NCBI RefSeq assembly: GCF_022606355.1
Contig: NZ_JAHHZQ010000005.1
Coordinates: forward strand, 248,001-312,000
Source: Leifsonia shinshuensis
GTDB taxonomy: Bacteria; Actinomycetota; Actinomycetes; Actinomycetales; Microbacteriaceae
Length of the DNA stretch: 64,000 nucleotides
Reading direction: 5' to 3'
Of the stretch, positions 13,032 through 20,270 are shown one piece after another. A program made the translations under genes and the position numbers. How positions within the stretch are numbered: the stretch's first letter is position 1; every line of letters starts with the position of its first letter. The notes beneath the pieces are model-generated. The model was not told where the DNA came from, made no database searches, and was given only the letters and a program-made list of their open reading frames with translations.

Positions 13032-14683
13032 GGTGTCCTCCCGGCAGGCGCCGGCGTAGGCGCCGGCACCGGGAGCCGCAGGCGCAGCCGGGTGCCCTGG
13101 GCCGTGGACTCGATGGCGAGCACGCCCGACCTCCGCTCCGCGCGCTCGCTCAGATTGCGGAGGCCGCTGCGGCGGGAGGTCTCTCCCATCCCGCTGCCGT
13201 CGTCGGCCAGGTCGACCGTGATCTCGTCCGCTGTGGCCACGACGTCGACCGTCGCGGTGTCGGCGCGCGCGTGCCGGACGACGTTCGTGAGCCCTTCCCG
13301 CACGAAGGCGGCGATGTCGTCGGCGAGCCCGGGGTCGGAGACGACGTCGACGGGGCCGGAGAACGAGACGGTCGCCGGGCGGGGGAGGGCATCGCCGACC
13401 TCCTGGACGATGTCGAGCAGCCGGTGCCGGAGGCTCGACGTCTCCTCCTGCCTGCGTGACAGCGAGAAGATGGCCGTGCGGATCTGCGCGATCGTGTCGT
13501 CGAGCGATCGGACGGTGGTGTCGATCCGTTCGGCGAGGCGGCCAGGTCCGAGCGCCGACTCGATGCTCTGCAGCTCGAGCCCGGTTCCGAACAGCTGCTG
13601 GATGACGTGGTCGTGGAGGTCGCGTGCGATCCGCGCCCGATCCTCCAGCAGCACGACGCGCTCCCGGTCGGCGCGGGCCTCGGCCAGTTCCATCGCGATG
13701 GCCGCCTGCCGGGCGAACGCCACCGTCCGTTCCAGGTCGAACGCCGAGAACGGGAGGTCGTCGGACGCCCGCGCGGCGATCAGGATCTCCGGCTCGCCCG
13801 TCCGGCCGTCGAAGGGCACGATCAGGGCAGGACCCGGCTCGTCGTCCAGCAGGGCCGGAAGGCCGTTCAGCTCGTCGATCCGCGTCGGCTGGGAGCCCTC
13901 GATCGCGCTCCGCACCCGGTCGTTGTCGATCACGAGGCCCGTGGTCCAGGCCCGGCCGTCGCTCGCGCCCAGCAGCCGGAAGGTGCCGTCGTGCTCCTCG
14001 GCGGACACCACGAAGGCCCTGGCGCCGACGAGCGCCGCCACGCGCGTCGCGAACTCCTCGTGTGCGCGTGCCGCATCGCTGCCCAGGATGCTCGCCGTCA
14101 TCTCGGCCGCCGACGCGCTCCAGGCCTGGCGCGCGACGGTCTCCGCGTACAGGCGCGCGTTGTCGATGGCGAACCCGGCGTTGGCGGCCAGCGCCTTGAC
14201 GAGCTGCTCGTCGTCGTCGGTGAATCCTCCGGCGACCGGGTCGGTGAGATAGAGGTTGCCGTACACCGCGTCGCGCACGGTGATCGGGACGCCGAGGAAC
14301 GCCGTCATCGGCGGGTGCCCGTCGGGGAAGCCCGAGGAGCGCGGGTCGTCGGCGATGGAGTCGAGCCGGATGGGCCGGGGATCGTCGATGAGTGCGCCGA
14401 GGAGGCCGTGGCCCTCCGGGAGGTGGCCGATGCGCGTGACGGCGTCGTCCGCCATCCCGACGTGGATGAACTGCTCCAGGCCTCCGCCCTCGGCGATCAC
14501 CCCCAGGGCCCCGTACCGGGCTCCGACCAGTTCGACCGCCGCCTCGATGATGGTCCGCAGCACGACGGGAAGGTCGAGGTGCGAGACGACGGCGCGGTTC
14601 GCCCGCACCAGTGCCCGCAGGCGCCCCTGGGTGTCGAGGACCTTTCTGGCCTGCTCGACGAGCTCGCCGAGCGCGCGGTCCAA
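13028..14683 (-). CDS. devS: GAF-domain sensor histidine kinase, DevS/DosS-like
   Basis: Cytoplasmic sensor with GAF-A (about residues 38-180), GAF-B (about 195-335), a HisKA_3 dimerisation helix with phospho-His357 in RDLHDHVIQQLF, and an ATPase domain with DGSGMGE. GAF-A contains GFPDGHPPM with His123, which by remembered alignment falls where DevS has its heme-ligand His; heme and O2/NO/CO sensing are therefore likely but not proven. The start is uncertain. TTG at 14683 has no ribosome site. An ATT codon at 14731, preceded at 7 bp by AGAGGAG, would add 16 residues (PGDESITFPDAPRAE follows) like those I recall at the start of relatives. Translationally coupled to the regulator gene. Confidence 0.88.
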   Translation of the reverse strand: MDRALGELVEQARKVLDTQGRLRALVRANRAVVSHLDLPVVLRTIIEAAVELVGARYGALGVIAEGGGLEQFIHVGMADDAVTRIGHLPEGHGLLGALIDDPRPIRLDSIADDPRSSGFPDGHPPMTAFLGVPITVRDAVYGNLYLTDPVAGGFTDDDEQLVKALAANAGFAIDNARLYAETVARQAWSASAAEMTASILGSDAARAHEEFATRVAALVGARAFVVSAEEHDGTFRLLGASDGRAWTTGLVIDNDRVRSAIEGSQPTRIDELNGLPALLDDEPGPALIVPFDGRTGEPEILIAARASDDLPFSAFDLERTVAFARQAAIAMELAEARADRERVVLLEDRARIARDLHDHVIQQLFGTGLELQSIESALGPGRLAERIDTTVRSLDDTIAQIRTAIFSLSRRQEETSSLRHRLLDIVQEVGDALPRPATVSFSGPVDVVSDPGLADDIAAFVREGLTNVVRHARADTATVDVVATADEITVDLADDGSGMGETSRRSGLRNLSERAERRSGVLAIESTAQGTRLRLRLPVPAPTPAPAGRTP

Positions 14684-14786
14684 CTCAGCGCGGGGCGCGT
14701 CGGGGAAGGTGATCGACTCATCGCCGGGAATGACGGGACTCCTCTAGGTGCTGCGGCCGGGCACGAGCCGGGAAGGCGCCGGCCCC

Positions 14787-15686
14787 TCAAGCGCTGAGTG
14801 TATCTCCCACGCGGTCCGCAGGCACCCGTGTATCGTGCCCGACCACGACCGTGGGCGCGGCGAGGTCGAGCACGAGCCCGTGCGAGACCGACCCGAGCCA
14901 GGTCCGCTTCCACCCGGTCAGCCGCCTGCTGCCCACGACGAGCATCGACGCGTGCTCCGACTGGACCCGCAGGCCCGAGATCGGGTTCTGGCGGAGCAGG
15001 ACCGCCGTCACGACCAGTTCGGGATGGGCTTCTCGCACCGTCCGCACGTGATCGTCGAGCAGCTCCCTGCGCTCGGTCTCCTGGGTGTAAACGAACTCGT
15101 CGTCCGGCACGACGAGCGGCTGCTCCGACAGCGGCGCGACCCAGCAGTGGACGATCGTCAGCGGTTGGCCGAGCGCCAGCGCCTCCGCCGCCGCGAACCC
15201 GAGCGCGAGCCGGCCGACGTCGGAGCCGTCGACACCGACGACCACGCCCGATCGGGCCCCTGCCGCGTCTCGCTCCTCGACGGGGACGACGGCGACCGGA
15301 CCGGCCGCGGCCGTCGCGAGCTTGGCACCGAGCGACCAGCCGTAGCGGAAGCGCGGGCCGACCCGGTGGCGGGTGCCGACGACCACCAGCGTGTCGGCCG
15401 CGGTCTGCGCCGTCAGCAGTTCGAGGGGGTCGCCGACCTGCAGCTCTCCCGACGTGACGGCACCGGGGTCGGACGCCCTGAGGTCCTCCACGCGCGAGTC
15501 GAGCCGGTCCTCCTCCTGCTCGGTGGCCCGATCGAGGGCGGCGGCGTCCCCGAGGTAGAGCGCGTGCTCGACGACGTCGAACAGCTCGATCGCCGACCCG
15601 GTGGCCCGCGAGCGGCGGAGCGCCCACGAGAGCGCGGCCTCCGAACCCGCGGAGCCGTTCCAGCAGACCACAGTGCGTTCCGGCAT
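14787..15686 (-). CDS. Universal stress protein, two UspA domains (devS operon)
   Basis: A 299-residue tandem UspA protein. Domain 1 (about 1-140) ends in a degenerate GTRHRVGPRFRYGWS, and domain 2 (about 150-290) has GSRRLTGWKRTWLGSVSHG. It lies between the alcohol dehydrogenase and kinase genes on the same strand, with gaps of 12 and 55 bp, so adh-usp-devS-devR is probably one operon. The mycobacterial devRS operon also starts with a Usp gene (Rv3134c), which strengthens the DosR parallel. Confidence 0.88.
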   Translation of the reverse strand: MPERTVVCWNGSAGSEAALSWALRRSRATGSAIELFDVVEHALYLGDAAALDRATEQEEDRLDSRVEDLRASDPGAVTSGELQVGDPLELLTAQTAADTLVVVGTRHRVGPRFRYGWSLGAKLATAAAGPVAVVPVEERDAAGARSGVVVGVDGSDVGRLALGFAAAEALALGQPLTIVHCWVAPLSEQPLVVPDDEFVYTQETERRELLDDHVRTVREAHPELVVTAVLLRQNPISGLRVQSEHASMLVVGSRRLTGWKRTWLGSVSHGLVLDLAAPTVVVGHDTRVPADRVGDTLSA

Positions 15687-15698
15687 CGCCGTTCCCTT

Positions 15699-16691
15699 CT
15701 AAGCAGCGACGCGGAGCACCAGCGAGCCGCTGGCCCTGCCGCGTCGGATGTCGTCGATGGCGTCGTCCAGCGCGTCGAACGGCGCCGCCGTCACGGTCGG
15801 CCGCAGCCGGAGGTTGCGGGCGAGCGCGAGGAAGCGCGCGCCGTCCTCCCGGGTGTTCGCCGTGACCGTGCGCAGGTCGCGCTCGCGGAACAGTGCGTCC
15901 GTGTAGCTCAGAGGCGGCAGGTCGGACATCTCGATGCCCGCCAGCACCACGGTCCCTCCGCTGGCGGTGGCCCTGAGCGCCACGGGGACGAGTCCGCCGG
16001 CCGGAGCGAAGACGATGGCCGAGTCGAGCGGCTCCGGCGGCTCCTCCTCCTCTTCGCCCACGAAGTCGACACCGAGCTCCCTGGCGAGCTCGCGATTGGC
16101 CACCCCGCGCGTCAGCGCGAACACGCGTGCCCCCGCGGCCATCGCGAGCTGCGCCGTCACGTGCGCGCTCGACCCGAACCCGTAGATCCCGAGGGTGCCG
16201 CCCGGCGGCAGCTGCGCACGCCGCAGCGCGCGGTAGCCGATGATCCCCGCGCACAGCAGCGGTGCGGTCTCGAGCGCGTCGGCATCCGCCGCGATCGGGT
16301 AGACGTAGGCGGCGGGCGCGACGAGGTATTCGGCGAAGCCGCCGTCCGCGTCCCAGCCGGTGTACTCCGAGCGCGGGCAGAGGTTCTCCGCGCCCCTCCG
16401 GCAGAATGCGCACTGGCCGCAGGTGCGCCGCAGCCAGGCGACACCGACCCGGTCGCCCAGCACGAGGGAGGTGACGCGGTCGCCGACGCCGGTCACCGTC
16501 CCGATCGCCTGATGGCCCGGGGTCACCGACGGGCGGTGCACCGGGATCTCGCGGTCGATCACGTGGAGGTCGGTGCGGCAGATCCCGCACACCTCGACGC
16601 GCACCAGCACCTCGTCGGGAGCCGGCTCCGGAGTCGGCGCCTCGACCTGCTCCAGGCCGCCGGGCGCTCCGGTCGTTCGCCACGCTCTCAT
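15699..16691 (-). CDS. Zinc-dependent alcohol dehydrogenase (first gene of the devSR operon)
   Basis: A 330-residue medium-chain dehydrogenase. The catalytic zinc motif is CGICRTDLH with GHQAIG downstream. The structural zinc cluster is CGQCAFCRRGAENLC. The Rossmann signature is shortened to GIYGFGSSAH. EEEEEPPEPL near residue 210 is an unusual acidic insertion at the end of the second nucleotide-binding strand. Substrate probably short-chain alcohol or aldehyde with NAD(P)(H). Two adjacent DosR-like boxes lie 70-100 bp before the ATG, shared with the divergent usp gene. In this setting it may re-oxidise NADH when respiration stops (inference). Confidence 0.85.
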   Translation of the reverse strand: MRAWRTTGAPGGLEQVEAPTPEPAPDEVLVRVEVCGICRTDLHVIDREIPVHRPSVTPGHQAIGTVTGVGDRVTSLVLGDRVGVAWLRRTCGQCAFCRRGAENLCPRSEYTGWDADGGFAEYLVAPAAYVYPIAADADALETAPLLCAGIIGYRALRRAQLPPGGTLGIYGFGSSAHVTAQLAMAAGARVFALTRGVANRELARELGVDFVGEEEEEPPEPLDSAIVFAPAGGLVPVALRATASGGTVVLAGIEMSDLPPLSYTDALFRERDLRTVTANTREDGARFLALARNLRLRPTVTAAPFDALDDAIDDIRRGRASGSLVLRVAA

Positions 16692-16760
16692 GCCGTCCTC
16701 CTCCCGGGGCCGATCCGCCTCGTTCCTGGACGAGTCAAGCCTTCCGGCCGCGCGGGCGCC

Positions 16761-16790
16761 GGGCCGAAGGTCCCGCGGGACTAAGGACCC
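16761..16790. promoter_or_regulatory. Two adjacent DosR-like boxes in the divergent adh/usp gap
   Basis: GGGCCGAAGGTCCC (16761-16774) and GGGACTAAGGACCC (16777-16790) lie 16 bp apart start to start. The second is very close to the mycobacterial consensus GGGACTWWAGTCCC. The first site is 70 bp from the dehydrogenase ATG, and the second ends 48 bp before the usp ATG. Confidence 0.75.
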
Positions 16791-16838
16791 TTCGCGACTC
16801 GGCCACGCGTCGCGAGACTGCAGCTGGAGGTGTCGCCC

Positions 16839-17753
16839 ATGGAGATCCGGAGGTACGTCGTCGGGGTGGACGGATCGGTGCCTGCGCGCGCGGCCATCCG
16901 CTGGGCCGTCGCAGGGGCCCGTGAGCGGGGCGTCGCGGTGACGCTCGTCCAGGTGGCCGACGACGAATGGGGAGCGGTGGGAACCCGCCTCATCGACGAG
17001 GTCGACCAGGAGGCGCAGGCGCGTCTGGCGGACGAGGTCGCCTACGCGCGATCGCTCGGCGCCGACGTGGAGATCCACGGCGAGTTGCGGATGGGCAGCC
17101 CCATGACCGAGCTGGCGTCCTTCAGCGACGATACGACGATGGTGGTCGTCGGCACGCACAAGACCGGCTTCCACTACGGCCGGGCGTTCGGCTCCCGCAG
17201 CCTCCAGCTCGCGAACCTCGCCGTCGGCCCGGTCGCGATCATCCCGGAGGCGGCCTCGCGGATGCGCCGCGGTGTGATCGTCGGCGTCGACGACACCCCG
17301 GCCGGCGCCGCGGCGGTCGATCTCGCCGCCGACCTCGCCTGCGACCACCACTGCGAGCTGATGACCGTGCGGTCCTCACAGTCGCACCCGCCGCTCGACG
17401 TCGACAGCGACGACGAGCGCCGCGACTGGCAGCTTCGGAGGGACGACGAGGCGCGCGGCTTCCTCGCGTCGGCGGTGGCGCGCGCACGCGCACGGCAGCC
17501 GGGGATCGTGATCCGCAGCCGAGTCGTGCGCCGGCCGGCCGGCGCGGCGCTCAACGAGCTCGCCCGGAGCGCGGAGCTCCTGGTGATCGGGGACTCGCGT
17601 CGCGCCCGCGCGCAGCTCGGCAGCCTGGGAGCGGTCGCCTACGACGTCCTGCTCAACCTGTCGTCGCCCACGATCGTGGTGCACGCACCGGCTGCGCAGG
17701 CGGAGCCCGGCATCGACCGGACGACGGAAGGAGAGAGCCATGTCATCGGATGA
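16839..17753 (+). CDS. Universal stress protein, two UspA domains
   Basis: A 304-residue tandem UspA protein (YVVGVDGSVPARAAIRWAV at the start of domain 1, VIVGVDDTPAGAAAVDLAA at the start of domain 2). The glycine loops, GTHKTGFHYGRAFGSRS and GDSRRARAQLGSLG, depart from the standard ATP motif, so nucleotide binding may be weak. ATG at 16839 sits 8 bp after GGAGG. The in-frame GTG at 16830 overlaps that ribosome site and was rejected. It heads a three-gene operon with a flavin protein and a single-domain Usp. Confidence 0.88.
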   Translation: MEIRRYVVGVDGSVPARAAIRWAVAGARERGVAVTLVQVADDEWGAVGTRLIDEVDQEAQARLADEVAYARSLGADVEIHGELRMGSPMTELASFSDDTTMVVVGTHKTGFHYGRAFGSRSLQLANLAVGPVAIIPEAASRMRRGVIVGVDDTPAGAAAVDLAADLACDHHCELMTVRSSQSHPPLDVDSDDERRDWQLRRDDEARGFLASAVARARARQPGIVIRSRVVRRPAGAALNELARSAELLVIGDSRRARAQLGSLGAVAYDVLLNLSSPTIVVHAPAAQAEPGIDRTTEGESHVIG

Positions 17754-18159
17754 TCCGGTCCGCGTGCTGGACCGGGACGAATGCCGCGAGATCCTGAAAG
17801 GCGGCAGCCTGGGGAGACTCGCGACCGCAGTGGGCGGCGAGCCCGACATCTACCCGGTCAACTTCTACTCGGACGGTTCGAGCATCCTCATCCGCACGGC
17901 TCCCGGCACGAAGCTGCTGGAACTGACCGTGCATGACACGGTGGCCTTCGAGACCGACGGCTGGACGGACGACGAGGCGTGGAGCGTCGTCGCCCACGGC
18001 CGGGCCAGGCAGCTCGACAGGCAGTCCGAGATCGACGAGGCCGACAAGTCCCCTCTCCAGCCCTGGATCCCCACCCTCAAGTACCGCTATGTCCGCATCG
18101 ACATCGATCGGATGACCGGCCGACGGTTCCGCCGCGAGCCGGAGCCCGAACGCTGGTGA
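17740..18159 (+). CDS. Pyridoxamine-5'-phosphate-oxidase-like flavin protein
   Basis: A 139-residue split-barrel protein (LDRDECREILKGGSLGRLA start, NFYSDGSSILIRTAPGTK core, VVAHGRARQL). It belongs to the same broad family as the protein at 9754 but is a distant paralogue. It probably binds FMN or F420; substrate unknown. The start overlaps the preceding usp gene by 14 bp, and its ribosome site (GGAAGGAGAG) lies inside that gene. Confidence 0.85.
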   Translation: MSSDDPVRVLDRDECREILKGGSLGRLATAVGGEPDIYPVNFYSDGSSILIRTAPGTKLLELTVHDTVAFETDGWTDDEAWSVVAHGRARQLDRQSEIDEADKSPLQPWIPTLKYRYVRIDIDRMTGRRFRREPEPERW

Positions 18160-18185
18160 ACCGCCTCCCGGAAGGAGAGCATCCC

Positions 18186-18659
18186 ATGACCGACACCCCT
18201 CGTCCGGAGACCCCGCTCGTCGAGACGGAGGATCGCATCCACCCCGGCGGCCGCATCGTCGTCGGTGTCGACGGCTCCGCGGAGTCCCTCTCGGCGCTGC
18301 GGCGCGGTGCGCGGATGGCCGAGCGGCTGGGCTGCAGCCTGGTCGGCGTCACCGTCTGGGAGTACCCGCCGTCCTGGCCCGGGTACGTCATGGGCGGCTG
18401 GGATCCCGAGCGTGACGCGCACACCATCTCGGAGGACGCCGCACGCGAGGTCTTCGGGGCGAAGCCGCCGAGCTGGTACTCGACGGTCGTCCGCTCCGGC
18501 TCCGCGGCCCGGCAGCTCATCGCCGAGGCGGAGGACGCCGAGATGCTGATCGTGGGCAGCCGTGGCCTGGGCGGATTCACCGGCCTCCTGCTCGGTTCCG
18601 TCTCACGCTCGGTGGTGGAGCACGCGGACTGCCCTGTGCTGGTCATCCACGGTTCGTGA
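18186..18659 (+). CDS. Universal stress protein, single UspA domain
   Basis: A 157-residue protein with the canonical ATP-binding pattern G-x2-G-x9-G-S (GSRGLGGFTGLLLGSVS). Its N-terminal IVVGVDGSAESLSALRRG strand-loop is preceded by about 25 extra residues. It is the last gene of the operon from 16839 and ends 28 bp before the convergent flavodoxin gene. Confidence 0.9.
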   Translation: MTDTPRPETPLVETEDRIHPGGRIVVGVDGSAESLSALRRGARMAERLGCSLVGVTVWEYPPSWPGYVMGGWDPERDAHTISEDAAREVFGAKPPSWYSTVVRSGSAARQLIAEAEDAEMLIVGSRGLGGFTGLLLGSVSRSVVEHADCPVLVIHGS

Positions 18660-18687
18660 GCCCCGCCTCACCCCACGGCACGGGAGC

Positions 18688-19239
18688 TCAGCCGGCACGG
18701 GAGCTCAGCGCCCCGGCGATCTCCCGACCCCACGCCCGAGCGTCGTCGAGCTGCCCGGCCACCAGGTCGCTGTTCTTGTCGACCAGGAAGCTGCGCTTGC
18801 TCAGCAGCCGGGCGGAGCCGAGTCGCCGCAGGCGCTTGTCGATGGTGGACGCGGCGGAGCCGGTGAAGAGCTCCGTCATGTCGGCTCGTGTGTCGAAGGC
18901 GGCGAACAGGGGAGGCGGCGCGCCGCAGGTCTCCAGCCACTCGCGCACGCCGATGCCTTCGGCGTCCGGCTCGAGCGCCAGCGATCGGTCGGGGTCGTCG
19001 CTCCAGGTGGCCGCCTCCGTGCGCGTGGAGGGCCGGCTCAGCCCGTGGACGTGCGTGGGGGCGCCGACGAGCAGCAGGTCGACGTCGGGAAAGGCTTCCG
19101 GGGCGTCCTTGACGCGGAGGACGGTGACCGTGGCGGCCTCGGTCAGCCCGTCCGCAATGGCCTCGGCCACCCGGCGGGTGTTCCCGAACATGGACTCGTA
19201 CACGATGGCCGCGCGCGCGGCAGGTGCGGTGTCGTTCAT
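18688..19239 (-). CDS. Flavodoxin family protein
   Basis: A 183-residue FMN electron carrier. The phosphate-binding loop is ESMFGNTRRVAEA at residues 15-27, followed by the LLLVGAPTHVHGLSRPSTR segment of the flavin site. Ends in helical SSRAG. It carries reducing power at low potential, perhaps to one of the neighbouring flavin proteins. It is divergent from the usp/ATPase operon, with two DosR-like boxes between them. The ATG at 19239 is the first plausible start; an upstream in-frame start would run into the boxes. Confidence 0.85.
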   Translation of the reverse strand: MNDTAPAARAAIVYESMFGNTRRVAEAIADGLTEAATVTVLRVKDAPEAFPDVDLLLVGAPTHVHGLSRPSTRTEAATWSDDPDRSLALEPDAEGIGVREWLETCGAPPPLFAAFDTRADMTELFTGSAASTIDKRLRRLGSARLLSKRSFLVDKNSDLVAGQLDDARAWGREIAGALSSRAG

Positions 19240-19275
19240 GCACGCCACCCTCCCGTGCCGCGCGTCCCGACGGCA

Positions 19276-19305
19276 GGGCCGAAGGTCACGCGGGACTTTC
19301 GGCAC
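19276..19305. promoter_or_regulatory. Two DosR-like boxes in the flavodoxin/usp gap
   Basis: GGGCCGAAGGTCAC (19276-19289) and GGGACTTTCGGCAC (19292-19305), again 16 bp apart as in the adh/usp gap. The first lies 37 bp from the flavodoxin ATG, and the second ends 57 bp before the usp ATG. Confidence 0.75.
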
Positions 19306-19361
19306 TGCGCCGGAGGCGTCGTGACGGCCAGGGTCGAGGTGAACGAGCGCAGGAGGACACG

Positions 19362-20270
19362 ATGACGGACACGATCATGGTCGCGGTGGATGGCAGGCCC
19401 GAGCATCGGGCGGCCCTGAGGTGGGCGACCGAACGCGCCGTGCGAGAGGGAGCACGCCTGGAGCTGGTCTACGTGATCGACCGCTCGTGGGGCGACGCGT
19501 CCGACGGTCCGGAGGCCCTGCTCGTCACGGCGGCGGAAACACTGCTGGCGTCGGCGCAGGAGTCCGCTCTCCGATTCGCGGCGCGAGCGCCGGCTCGCGC
19601 GCCGGCGCTGAGCGGGCCGCAAACCGAGACGGCGGAGCGGTCCCCGCTGGCCGTCTCGACGCGCCACCTCTACGGCCACGTGGGCGCAGAGCTCACCCGG
19701 GCATCGCGCGACGCCGACCTGCTCGTCGTGGGCACGCGCTCCGGCACCGACCGGGAGCACGGGTTCGCCGGAACGCTCCACGTGCGTGTCGCGGCGACCG
19801 CGGCCTGCTCGGTCGCCGCCGTGCCGCACGGCTGGGAGCCGTCAGGAGTCGGCGTGGTCGTCGGAGTCGACGGCCAGCCCCAGTCCGACATCGCGGCCGC
19901 GTTCGCCGCCGCCGAGGCCGCCGCGCTGGACGAGCCCCTCCGTATCGTCTGCGTCGGCTACTCGGCCAACCCCCTCCTGGCCGGGCTGGTCCCCGAGGTG
20001 TCGCTCGGGGATCACCGCCAGCGGATCGTCGACGCCGCGGCCGATGCCGCGCGCGCGTCCCATCCCGCGATCGACGTGCGGGCGGAGGTCGTCGAGGCCT
20101 CCCCATCGAGGGGCTTGGTCGCAGCCGCCGAAGGGCACAGAATGCTCGTCGTGGGAACACACAATCGTCGCAGCGCCAAGCGCATCATGCTCGGGTCGGT
20201 GAGTCACGACGTGCTGCTGAACGTCCGGGTGCCGGTCGTCGTCGCGCGCGAACACCGCGAGCTCGAGTGA
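19362..20270 (+). CDS. Universal stress protein, two UspA domains
   Basis: A 302-residue tandem UspA protein, starting TDTIMVAVDGRPEHRAAL. Domain 1 has a long Ala/Arg-rich insertion (about residues 65-95). Domain 2 has GVVVGVDGQPQS and the loop GTHNRRSAKRIMLGSVSHD. ATG follows AGGAGGAC. The stop overlaps the GTG of the P-type ATPase gene, so the two are co-translated. A Usp coupled to a cation ATPase repeats the arrangement around ctpF in the mycobacterial DosR regulon (from memory). Confidence 0.88.
   Translation: MTDTIMVAVDGRPEHRAALRWATERAVREGARLELVYVIDRSWGDASDGPEALLVTAAETLLASAQESALRFAARAPARAPALSGPQTETAERSPLAVSTRHLYGHVGAELTRASRDADLLVVGTRSGTDREHGFAGTLHVRVAATAACSVAAVPHGWEPSGVGVVVGVDGQPQSDIAAAFAAAEAAALDEPLRIVCVGYSANPLLAGLVPEVSLGDHRQRIVDAAADAARASHPAIDVRAEVVEASPSRGLVAAAEGHRMLVVGTHNRRSAKRIMLGSVSHDVLLNVRVPVVVAREHRELE

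Noticed and set aside
19421-20266. N-terminal extension of the P-type ATPase by some 280 codons
   Set aside because: That frame lies across the usp gene and is Arg/Gly-rich; the GTG at 20267 overlapping the usp stop gives the normal family start.
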